DNA of 11,901 nt, taken from contig MZXQ01000051.1 of the NCBI GenBank assembly GCA_002926195.1, positions 1 through 11,901 of the forward strand. Reading direction: 5' to 3'. Within the stretch, counting starts at the first letter, position 1. Every line of letters starts with the position of its first letter. The stretch comes from Candidatus Methanomarinus sp. HR1. GTDB taxonomy: Archaea > Halobacteriota > Methanosarcinia > Methanosarcinales > Methanocomedenaceae. The notes beneath the pieces are model-generated. The model was not told the origin of the DNA. It saw nothing but the letters and a program-made list of their open reading frames with translations, and made no database searches. Of the stretch, positions 6,852 to 11,901 are shown one piece after another. Made by a program: the position numbers and the translations under genes.

Positions 6852-7538
6852 ATGGTGAATAAAATGAATGAAAATAAGAAAACAGACCTGCCTGAGTTAG
6901 GAGCCGTACTGCAAAGAGACCGCGAAACATATGCAATTGCACCCGATATCCCGGCGGGTGTGGTCTCGCCTGACACACTGAGAAAGATCGCGGATATTTC
7001 CGAAAAGTATAGTGCTGCTGCAATAAAGATTACAAGCGCACAGAGAATGGTGATCGTAGGATTAAAACAAGATGATCTTGATAATGTCTGGAAGGACCTT
7101 GATATGAAGCCCGGAGCTGCCATCGGATTGTGTGTACGTAGTGTTAAAATCTGTCCGGGAACTACCTTCTGTAAGAAGGCAGTTTCAGATAGTTTGGGTC
7201 TTGGACTGGCACTGCACGAGGCATATCATGGTATGGAATTACCTGCTAAATTCAAGATGGGAGTATCAGGCTGTCCCAACTGCTGTGGCGAATCATGGAT
7301 AAAAGATATCGGCTTTATTGGCTTTAAAAATGGATTTAAAGTAGTTGTGGGCGGAGAAGCTGGTAAAAAGCCGAGAATTGCAAAAGAACTAACCTTTATT
7401 GAGTCAGTAGAGGATGCAAAAAAGGTGACTCAAAACATACTTGATTATTATCAGACAAATGCAAAACCCAAAGAGCGTATTGGTGATTTCGTTGATAGGA
7501 TCGGGTTCGACGAGTTCAGTAATAGTGTATTAAAGTGA
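6852..7538 (+). CDS. Small siroheme/[4Fe-4S] sulfite or nitrite reductase-like protein
   Basis: The 228-residue protein is a minimal member of the sulfite/nitrite reductase superfamily, of the size seen in low-molecular-weight assimilatory-type reductases and the small Dsr-like proteins of methanogens. The ferredoxin-like half has KITSAQRMVIVG (59-70). The cluster-binding Cys pairs follow as CPGTTFC (101-107, C-x5-C) and CPNCC (141-145, C-x3-C), which together ligate a [4Fe-4S] cluster coupled to siroheme; GGEAGKKPRIAKEL (167-180) is another family feature. There is no inserted ferredoxin domain as in DsrA or Fsr. An extra Cys144 lies next to the cluster ligand. The substrate is unproven; sulfite reduction for assimilation or a redox role are both possible. 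Two starts compete: ATG 6852 with AAGGA upstream, or ATG 6864 with GGTGA 5 bases before it. The DsrE-like gene downstream supports sulfur chemistry. Confidence 0.88.
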   Translation: MVNKMNENKKTDLPELGAVLQRDRETYAIAPDIPAGVVSPDTLRKIADISEKYSAAAIKITSAQRMVIVGLKQDDLDNVWKDLDMKPGAAIGLCVRSVKICPGTTFCKKAVSDSLGLGLALHEAYHGMELPAKFKMGVSGCPNCCGESWIKDIGFIGFKNGFKVVVGGEAGKKPRIAKELTFIESVEDAKKVTQNILDYYQTNAKPKERIGDFVDRIGFDEFSNSVLK

Positions 7539-7569
7539 TGATCGTTTGTAAGGTCTTATAAGAACTTGA

Positions 7570-7594
7570 TCGGGGATGCAAATAACATCCCCGA
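7570..7594 (+). other. Strong hairpin downstream of the sulfite-reductase-like gene
   Basis: CGGGGATG (7571-7578) pairs perfectly with CATCCCCG (7586-7593) around a 7-base loop, with one more T-A pair outside. It begins about 30 bases after the stop at 7538. There is no T-run directly after it, so it is not a classical intrinsic terminator. An mRNA 3'-end stabiliser or part of a small RNA are alternatives. Confidence 0.6.
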
Positions 7595-7613
7595 AGTATC
7601 CACTTCAAGGTTC

Positions 7614-7643
7614 GCCAGATGATCTTCAAAGATCATGGTCGGC
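7614..7643 (+). other. Second hairpin in the same spacer
   Basis: ATGATCTT (7619-7626) pairs with AAGATCAT (7629-7636), realistically seven pairs closed by a TCAA loop. GCC (7614-7616) and GGC (7641-7643) can extend it across small internal bulges. Two ordered hairpins within 75 bases suggest a structured 3' region or small RNA rather than chance. Confidence 0.5.
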
Positions 7644-7680
7644 AAATACCCACGTTTCCGGTCCAAAAATTTTATGGAGA

Positions 7681-7762
7681 TACTATATAAGGGGATAATG
7701 TTAAGCTATATAAAAAAAATTCATAATACTTAAATATAGAAAGTTGAAATATATTGTATATT
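7681..7762 (+). promoter_or_regulatory. TATA-box cluster and inverted repeat before the DsrE-like gene
   Basis: Two good TATA boxes point toward the gene at 7800: CTATATAAG (7683-7691) and GCTATATAAAAAA (7705-7717). A start about 25 bases after the second gives a leader of roughly 60 bases. Within that leader, AATATA (7748-7753) and TATATT (7757-7762) form a perfect inverted repeat with spacer TTG, suitable as an operator but also easy to get by chance in AT-rich DNA. The DsrE-like gene therefore likely has its own promoter. Confidence 0.45.
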
Positions 7763-7799
7763 ACACCTTTCAGCTATTAGAAAATTAAGGTGAGAAATA

Positions 7800-8120
7800 A
7801 TGAAATTGGGAATTGTAATTTATTCGGATGATTCGGAAACCGTATGGAACGCTTTTCGATTTGGAAATTTTGCATTGAATGAAGGCGACGAAGTTAAAGT
7901 ATTTTTATTAGCCAAAGGTGTAGAATGTGAATCCCTGAATACGGATAAATTTGTGGTGACAGAACAAATGCAAAATCTGGTTGATAACGGTGGAGAAATA
8001 CTTGCCTGTGGTATGTGCCTTAAGATCCGCCAATCTGATGGTTCCGAGTTGTGTCCACTATCAACAATGAAGGATTTATATGAAGTTATAACGAATTCCG
8101 ATAAAGTTGTCACATTTTAA
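7800..8120 (+). CDS. DsrE/DsrF-family sulfur-carrier protein
   Basis: The 106-residue protein has the small alpha/beta DsrE fold: an N-terminal strand MKLGIVIYS, a strand EVKVFLLAKG (31-40), and the conserved-Cys loop ILACGMCLKIR (67-77), closing with a short strand KVVTF typical of the family. Such proteins (DsrE, TusD, YchN-like) accept and pass on persulfide sulfur in the cytoplasm. Cys70 or Cys73 in ACGMC is the likely carrier; Cys43 and Cys85 are also present. AGGTGA lies 6 bases before the ATG at 7800. The gene follows the siroheme reductase-like gene by 261 bp with its own promoter, so the two form a locus rather than a tight operon. A joint role in sulfur assimilation or trafficking is inferred. 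Confidence 0.85.
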   Translation: MKLGIVIYSDDSETVWNAFRFGNFALNEGDEVKVFLLAKGVECESLNTDKFVVTEQMQNLVDNGGEILACGMCLKIRQSDGSELCPLSTMKDLYEVITNSDKVVTF

Positions 8121-8130
8121 GATCACTGAA

Positions 8131-8137
8131 TTTTTTT
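8131..8137 (+). terminator. T-run terminator after the DsrE-like gene
   Basis: Seven Ts follow the stop codon by about 10 bases. Archaeal RNA polymerase commonly terminates at such T-runs without a hairpin. It separates this plus-strand gene from the convergent ATPase gene ending at 8197. Confidence 0.5.
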
Positions 8138-8196
8138 AAACGATAATACACTCACTTTTCAAGGAGTTGAGGCTTGGTTTAGTTCCAGGTTAAATA

Positions 8197-9624
8197 TCAC
8201 TCGTGTAATACATAATCATCAAGTGTTAGCAATAATACATCATCTTTTTTGGCTGCACGTTTCATTTTATCTGTAAACCCAAATTTACTGATCAATGCAA
8301 AATAATTTTTTTGGTCGGATTGCCATTGTACAAAACCTGCTTTTTCCTTTAGCTTTAAATATACATCACTATCGGTTTTTTTATCCTGGTATTTGCACTC
8401 ACAAAAAAGAATCTCATTTGTATCACTATTTATAGCTGCAATATCGATCTCGTAATTATTACGTCCACTTGGAACACGCGGGATTTTGCCCCACTGCCTG
8501 CCGATATTCTTGAAATGAAAGGGTAATTTCCCTGATAAGTTCATATATATCAACATCTCTTTTGATACTTGTTCAAAGGTTTCTCCGAGATATGTGCTAT
8601 AACTATTGTTAAGGTCTTCCACTGCCTGTTCTTTATATCCCTGTTCAAGTTCATCTTTATGAGTTAAAATATAACGAAACCAGAATCGTATGAAATTGTC
8701 ATTAATTCGGTAGATGGTCTTTTTTGTAACAGGCCTCTCTGTTACAGGATGTTCCTTTTTAATGAATCCAAGTCTAATTAGAATATCAAGGTAATATGGC
8801 AGGTCTTTTACTTCCATATACGATTTTAGAGCAATTTCATTGGGTCTCGTTGCTCCCTTTGATATAGCAAAAAGAATGTTCATAAAAGTGGCAGGCTCCC
8901 TTAACTCTTCTCGCAATAAAATTTCTGCTTCTGCATATAATACGGCCTCTTTTGCAAAGAGGATATTCTTTACATTCTCGCAGAATGAAGATTCAGGATT
9001 GAAAAATTGAAGATAAAAGGGAATACCTCCGGATGCACCAAATATTTTTATAAGTTCATCAGGTTTTGATTTCCCGAAAAATCCACGAATATCTCTAAAA
9101 CGCATTGGTTGCAGTTTTATCTGACTTGTTCTTCTTCCATATAGTGGACTTGAATATGCAAGTGTGCTCAATTCCATCATTGAAATAGAGGAGCCGCATA
9201 ATATCAAATAAAACCGAGGGCTCTTTAATATCTCATCCACTATCAATTGAAATACTGAAGGGATGGATTCATCCATTTGGGCCAGATATGAAAATTCATC
9301 GATAACAATTATTAGTTTTTTCCGGCTTACCCATTTTGTTTTAATATACTCGAATACCTGATCAAATGTCTCAAGATCCGGTACATAATCTTCAAAGAGA
9401 TCAGCAGCTTTTTTTCTAAATCTGTGAAGATTTGAAGATGTACCTCTTTTGTCTGCCAGGAAGTAGATATGAGGTTTGTCCATCTGGAAATGGCTTATTA
9501 GCTCGGTTTTTCCAACACGTCGGCGACCATAGATTATAGTAAAAGAGAAGGAGTCTGATAGATATTCATGATTCAGTAATGCAAGATCATCAATACGATT
9601 GATAAATTTACGAATCATAATCAT
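8197..9624 (-). CDS. Archaeal ATPase with C-terminal DUF234 nuclease-like domain
   Basis: The 475 residues have three parts. An N-terminal STAND/AAA-like P-loop ATPase (about 1-240) carries Walker A GRRRVGKT (33-40), Walker B LIIVIDE (104-110), a sensor-1-like strand LILCGSS (140-146) and the SPLYGRRTSQIKLQPM segment typical of archaeal ATPases (PF01637). A winged-helix region (about 245-310) follows. The C-terminal DUF234 region shows the PD-(D/E)xK pattern: Asp394 in EIDIAA, then Glu409-x-Lys411 in FCECKY. These proteins are abundant and variable in archaea, with unproven roles; a defence or mobile-DNA link is often suspected. The start is ATG 9624, with ATG 9618 also possible. No Shine-Dalgarno is visible and the TATA box sits about 25 bases upstream, so the mRNA is probably leaderless. 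Codons are more AT-rich than in the metabolic operon, suggesting transfer. Confidence 0.9.
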   Translation of the reverse strand: MIMIRKFINRIDDLALLNHEYLSDSFSFTIIYGRRRVGKTELISHFQMDKPHIYFLADKRGTSSNLHRFRKKAADLFEDYVPDLETFDQVFEYIKTKWVSRKKLIIVIDEFSYLAQMDESIPSVFQLIVDEILKSPRFYLILCGSSISMMELSTLAYSSPLYGRRTSQIKLQPMRFRDIRGFFGKSKPDELIKIFGASGGIPFYLQFFNPESSFCENVKNILFAKEAVLYAEAEILLREELREPATFMNILFAISKGATRPNEIALKSYMEVKDLPYYLDILIRLGFIKKEHPVTERPVTKKTIYRINDNFIRFWFRYILTHKDELEQGYKEQAVEDLNNSYSTYLGETFEQVSKEMLIYMNLSGKLPFHFKNIGRQWGKIPRVPSGRNNYEIDIAAINSDTNEILFCECKYQDKKTDSDVYLKLKEKAGFVQWQSDQKNYFALISKFGFTDKMKRAAKKDDVLLLTLDDYVLHE

Positions 9625-9636
9625 TATGATTTATAT

Positions 9637-9660
9637 CCGAATTATTTATATATCTTTCGG
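9637..9660 (-). promoter_or_regulatory. BRE/TATA promoter giving a leaderless ATPase transcript
   Basis: On the minus strand CCGAAAGATATATAAAT holds a BRE-like CCGAAA and a TATA box centred near 9649. Transcription would start about 25 bases on, at or beside the ATG at 9624. CCGAA (9660-9656) and TTCGG (9641-9637) flank the TATA box as an inverted repeat, so a dimeric regulator could cover it. Confidence 0.55.
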
Positions 9661-9729
9661 GTTAATCCACAATCCACCCATTATTTACACTACAATAGGT
9701 TTGGCATATAAAAGATGAAGGTAATATTT

Positions 9730-10359
9730 CTATTTCAATATTTTTCCTGTTTCAGCATACCACATATATAGATCTAATTCAGCCAGGTTCATATTTAACT
9801 TTATTGATGCATTTCGTAATAATTTTTCAATCTCTAAATACTTTTTCTTTCCAAGATTTTTTGGTTTTTGAATTAACTCCAGCCGTGTTAGCAAATCAAT
9901 AATATGAAAATCTATGATCGCAAGGTCCGTAAAGCCAATATTTCTAAGAAAGTGACTCGCTTCTTTATAACCGATTCCTTTTATATTTTTAGCTAACCAG
10001 TCTCGCTGTTCTTGTTCATCTCCGGGAGATAAGATGATCCTGTTAATAGATTCTTCATGCATTCTGGCTTCCACAATATATTTTGCTCTTATATTCGGAA
10101 ATCTATGACCTGATTTTTTTAATTCTTTTGCTAATTTAGATTCTGAAAAGGTTAGCAAACCATCATTTATTTCTTCCTGAATTTTGATACTTTTTTCAGC
10201 ATTGAAATTCGCAGTAAGAATACAAAAACAAAGTTCTTTTAGAATTTCATTTGTTGATTTTTCAGTGATTTTTTGGAATTCCTGTATGCGAAAATTTATA
10301 GTTTCTCTTACTTCACGATTTTTTTTTATATTCACAATGAGTTGAATTAATTTTTCCAT
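9730..10359 (-). CDS. ogg: 8-oxoguanine DNA glycosylase/AP lyase, Ogg2 type
   Basis: This bifunctional base-excision repair enzyme removes 8-oxoguanine and nicks the abasic site. The 209-residue length and layout match archaeal Ogg2 (the M. jannaschii enzyme is 207 residues). The helix-hairpin-helix is NIKGIGYKEASHFLRNIG (125-142), with the expected Schiff-base lysine Lys132. The catalytic Asp150 lies in LAIIDFHII. The last residue is Lys209, matching the C-terminal lysine that Ogg2 enzymes use to recognise 8-oxoguanine. No Fe-S cluster cysteines follow, which separates it from endonuclease III. It starts 9 bases after the histidine kinase stop, so the two genes are co-transcribed. The sequence is AT-rich with many Lys, Ile and Asn codons ending in A or T, unlike the operon at 595-6401. 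Confidence 0.92.
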   Translation of the reverse strand: MEKLIQLIVNIKKNREVRETINFRIQEFQKITEKSTNEILKELCFCILTANFNAEKSIKIQEEINDGLLTFSESKLAKELKKSGHRFPNIRAKYIVEARMHEESINRIILSPGDEQEQRDWLAKNIKGIGYKEASHFLRNIGFTDLAIIDFHIIDLLTRLELIQKPKNLGKKKYLEIEKLLRNASIKLNMNLAELDLYMWYAETGKILK

Positions 10360-10368
10360 TAATACACT

Positions 10369-11040
10369 TCACTTCACTTTTCTAAATACCAATGTAACAA
10401 CAGTACCTTTGGGTGTATTGTCTTCAACACATACATATCCGCCATAATATTTCATAACTTCCCTGACTACATACAATCCCAAACCTGTTTTCCCTGTTTC
10501 ACCATATGCAAAATTCTTATCAAATATCTTCTTTTTTATTTTATCCGGGATTCCGATACCTTCATCAGCAATACTTACCTTACAGTATTTTGCATCTGTT
10601 TTTATCTTAATATCTATTGCATCAGTTTTTCCATGAATTATAGCATTGCTTATTAGATTCTCGAAAATTGAAGTAAAACATTCATCAGCCAGGATTTGAG
10701 ATTGACCTTCTATGTTAAATGTGATTGATGGATAATGTTTTATAACATCTTCCAGAACGTCAGTTACAGAAAATATTGTTAAGTCAGTATGGGAAGAATA
10801 GAATAATTCAAGATCCCTCATTCTGTTTATTGTTTCAATACATTTATTAATGCGATCAAGTGTCATTTCAAGATTTTTTTCTTTTCGGTTTATTTCATAA
10901 AGTCTAAAAGCACCACTAATAACTGTCAGGTCATTTAAGATATCATGCCTTAAAATCTCATTCATAAGATTGAGATGTTTATAGTATTCCTTTGATTTTT
11001 CTTCTGATTTATTAAATTGGGTATTTTTTTTCCTGTTCAT
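10369..11040 (-). CDS. Sensorless soluble histidine kinase
   Basis: The 223 residues contain a complete kinase core but no membrane segment and no PAS or GAF sensor. The H-box is LRHDILNDLTVISG (30-43), with His32 as the phosphorylation site, in the form common in methanogen kinases. The catalytic domain has N-box FENLISNAIIHG (126-137), G1 DEGIGIP (159-165), F-box IFDKNF (172-177) and G2 GKTGLGL (183-189). The N-terminus is Lys-rich and hydrophilic, so the protein is cytoplasmic. Input must come from a partner or another sensor subunit; no response regulator is nearby. The ATG at 11040 has no convincing Shine-Dalgarno. I found no sensor domain in the frame upstream, so it appears naturally short rather than truncated. 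It is followed after 9 bases by the Ogg2 gene, an unusual pairing of signalling and DNA repair. Confidence 0.9.
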   Translation of the reverse strand: MNRKKNTQFNKSEEKSKEYYKHLNLMNEILRHDILNDLTVISGAFRLYEINRKEKNLEMTLDRINKCIETINRMRDLELFYSSHTDLTIFSVTDVLEDVIKHYPSITFNIEGQSQILADECFTSIFENLISNAIIHGKTDAIDIKIKTDAKYCKVSIADEGIGIPDKIKKKIFDKNFAYGETGKTGLGLYVVREVMKYYGGYVCVEDNTPKGTVVTLVFRKVK

Positions 11041-11080
11041 TTATCTTATCTCATATTATTTTATTCGTTGATGGAATTCT

Positions 11081-11118
11081 TAGATAATACTATGAGTGCT
11101 ATGACATATATAATTTGT
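11081..11118 (-). repeat. Direct repeat, copy proximal to the kinase (TATA-containing)
   Basis: This 38-bp unit matches 11274-11311 at 33 of 38 positions. On the minus strand it begins ACAAATTATATATGTCATA, a plausible BRE/TATA (about 11104-11115) 65-75 bases before the kinase ATG, so it may be the kinase promoter. The start would fall near 11083, inside the repeat. Confidence 0.65.
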
Positions 11119-11121
11119 TTT

Positions 11122-11143
11122 AACTACAAATTTATTTGTAGTT
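11122..11143. repeat. Perfect 9-bp-stem hairpin between the direct repeats
   Basis: AACTACAAA (11122-11130) and TTTGTAGTT (11135-11143) are perfect inverted copies around TTTA. It begins 3 bases beyond the kinase-proximal direct repeat, just upstream of its putative BRE. It could be an operator, or on RNA from the distal promoter a hairpin. Confidence 0.6.
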
Positions 11144-11273
11144 GAGATCGTCGGAAAAGCCCACATTCCGAGGCATTTTAACTTATGAAATAAATGTAAC
11201 ACACTGTAGCATATCGTTTTACTTGCTAACATTGATCAAAATGTTTCAATTTTATCACTTTTACAACAGTCTA

Positions 11274-11311
11274 TAGATAATATCATGAGTAATATGACAC
11301 ATATAATTTGT
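11274..11311 (-). repeat. Direct repeat, distal copy
   Basis: Second copy of the 38-bp unit, 193 bp from the first. The shared blocks are TAGATAATA, ATGAGT, TATGACA and ATATAATTTGT; the five differences are scattered. It retains the TATA-like core (minus strand ACAAATTATATGTGTCATA), so it may be a second promoter or a duplicated regulator-binding module. Confidence 0.65.
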
Positions 11312-11440
11312 CATTTGCTGATTCGCAAAACATAGTATCGCTTTCGGATGATTATATCACATTTCCCTGTGACCTGCTTCTCGCGTTTCGAGTTAATGAT
11401 ACGTTCTTGCACGTGATGAGCGGTGACAAGTGTCTCGTTC

Positions 11441-11901
11441 TCAATTTTTGCATGTGTATTTTGTTAGCATGGATGCAATGACAGATGAAAGGATTACTGA
11501 TCCGATAATTGATGCGTAGATGCCTTCATGAAATATTTCAAGTTCATATCCTACGGTTGCTGCCACTATGCCCAGACTCAAGCGCGAGTTGAAGATTGTT
11601 GCAATATAGGTTGCTTGTGTGGGTATGTATTTTTTTGTTGTGATGTAGGTCCCTACATATTTTGATGTAAAACAGATTATTACGAATAATACGATTAAGG
11701 TGACATTTTCATAGAGTGCTGCAAGGTTTATTACTGTGCCTATCTTGAAGAAAAAGATCGGTGCAAGGAAGCCAAATGTAATTCCCTTTAGCTTGTCCCA
11801 TAATCTTATATGCCCTACTATAACCCCGGATGTAATAATGCCAAGAATAAAGGCAAGAAGAACTGTTTCAATTCCGATTGCTTCGCCGGCGATGCCTATG
11901 C
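11441..11901 (-). CDS. Cation:proton antiporter (CPA2/Kef type), C-terminal part
   Basis: The frame is open from the window edge at 11901 to a TGA at 11441-11443, giving 152 residues; the 5' part of the gene lies outside. The translation begins IGIAGEAIGIETVLLAFILG and has the order expected of the C-terminal half of a CPA2 exchanger: a G-I-x-x-V-L-x-A-F-x-x-G-like helix, LAPIFFFKIGTVINL (compare the family's P-x-F-F-x-x-x-G-x-x-x-D/N-L), two further hydrophobic segments, FNSRLSLGIVAATVG (the R-x-x-x-G-L/I helix before the last pore segment), and a final segment SIIGSVILSSVIAS. It would exchange Na+ or K+ for H+ across the cytoplasmic membrane. No TrkA-N or TrkA-C regulatory domain follows, because the protein stops about 10 residues after the last helix (LTKYTCKN). 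The ion cannot be told from this fragment. Confidence 0.88.
   Translation of the reverse strand, partial: IGIAGEAIGIETVLLAFILGIITSGVIVGHIRLWDKLKGITFGFLAPIFFFKIGTVINLAALYENVTLIVLFVIICFTSKYVGTYITTKKYIPTQATYIATIFNSRLSLGIVAATVGYELEIFHEGIYASIIGSVILSSVIASMLTKYTCKN

Larger units (their letters stand above)
11041..11440. other. 400-bp non-coding region with direct repeats and hairpin
   Basis: Between the kinase and antiporter genes I see no ATG-initiated gene with family features. It contains two copies of a 38-bp direct repeat, a strong hairpin between them, and a 50-codon open frame without an ATG near the antiporter end (11311-11463). It serves as the upstream region of the kinase and the 3' region of the antiporter. 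Confidence 0.55.

Noticed and set aside
6814..7123. Two minus-strand open frames opposite the start of the sulfite-reductase-like gene
   Set aside because: Both overlap a gene with clear family motifs and lack ribosome sites and recognisable content.
7540..7680. tRNA or other standard RNA gene in the hairpin-rich spacer
   Set aside because: GGTTCG near 7609 recalls a T-loop, but no acceptor stem, anticodon arm or cloverleaf can be drawn.
11041..11310. Lost sensor domain of the histidine kinase
   Set aside because: No frame upstream of the kinase ATG gives PAS- or membrane-like sequence, so truncation is not supported.

Overview
The window looks archaeal, most likely from a methanogen or ANME-type euryarchaeon in or near the Methanosarcinales (inference). 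The evidence is: BRE/TATA-type promoters (a CCGAAA- or AAAAAGG-like element followed by an AT-rich TATA box); Shine-Dalgarno sites matching GGAGGTGA; an archaeal Ogg2-type DNA glycosylase; an archaeal ATPase with a DUF234 tail; a small siroheme sulfite-reductase-like protein of the kind common in methanogens; and a methanogen-style kinase H-box (LRHDILNDL). I cannot name a genus from the sequence alone.

Region 1 (1-594) holds a broken small gene on the minus strand with a full promoter and a strong ribosome binding site. It is interrupted by a 136-bp non-coding insertion flanked by a TATATA target duplication. The insertion is built around CACAGAG tandem repeats and an imperfect inverted repeat. 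Removing it restores a single reading frame for a small, possibly antitoxin-like protein.

Region 2 (595-6401) is one tight minus-strand operon, read from right to left: a DUF364 protein, an ABC permease (ModB/WtpB type), its ATPase (ModC/WtpC type), proA, proB and moeA. It joins molybdate/tungstate uptake and molybdopterin metal insertion to the first two enzymes of proline synthesis. No substrate-binding protein is encoded next to the transporter. A promoter and a 30-bp dyad that could be a metal-responsive operator lie upstream (6491-6539).

Region 3 (6402-8196) has two plus-strand genes of likely sulfur metabolism: a minimal siroheme/[4Fe-4S] sulfite/nitrite-reductase-like protein and a DsrE-family sulfur-carrier protein. 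The gap between them contains two strong hairpins and several TATA boxes.

Region 4 (8197-11040) is visibly more AT-rich and reads like accessory DNA on the minus strand: an archaeal ATPase with a predicted nuclease-like tail behind a leaderless-type promoter, and a two-gene unit of a sensorless histidine kinase followed by Ogg2 DNA glycosylase.

Region 5 (11041-11901) has about 400 bp without a recognisable gene, carrying a 38-bp direct repeat with a TATA-like core in each copy and a 9-bp-stem hairpin between the copies. It ends with the C-terminal part of a CPA2/Kef-type cation:proton antiporter that runs off the window.

The best candidates for something new are the insertion-disrupted small gene with its traceable target duplication, the DUF364-Mo/W transport-proline-moeA operon with its dyad operator, the hairpin-rich spacer in the sulfur locus, and the duplicated promoter-like modules upstream of the histidine kinase.
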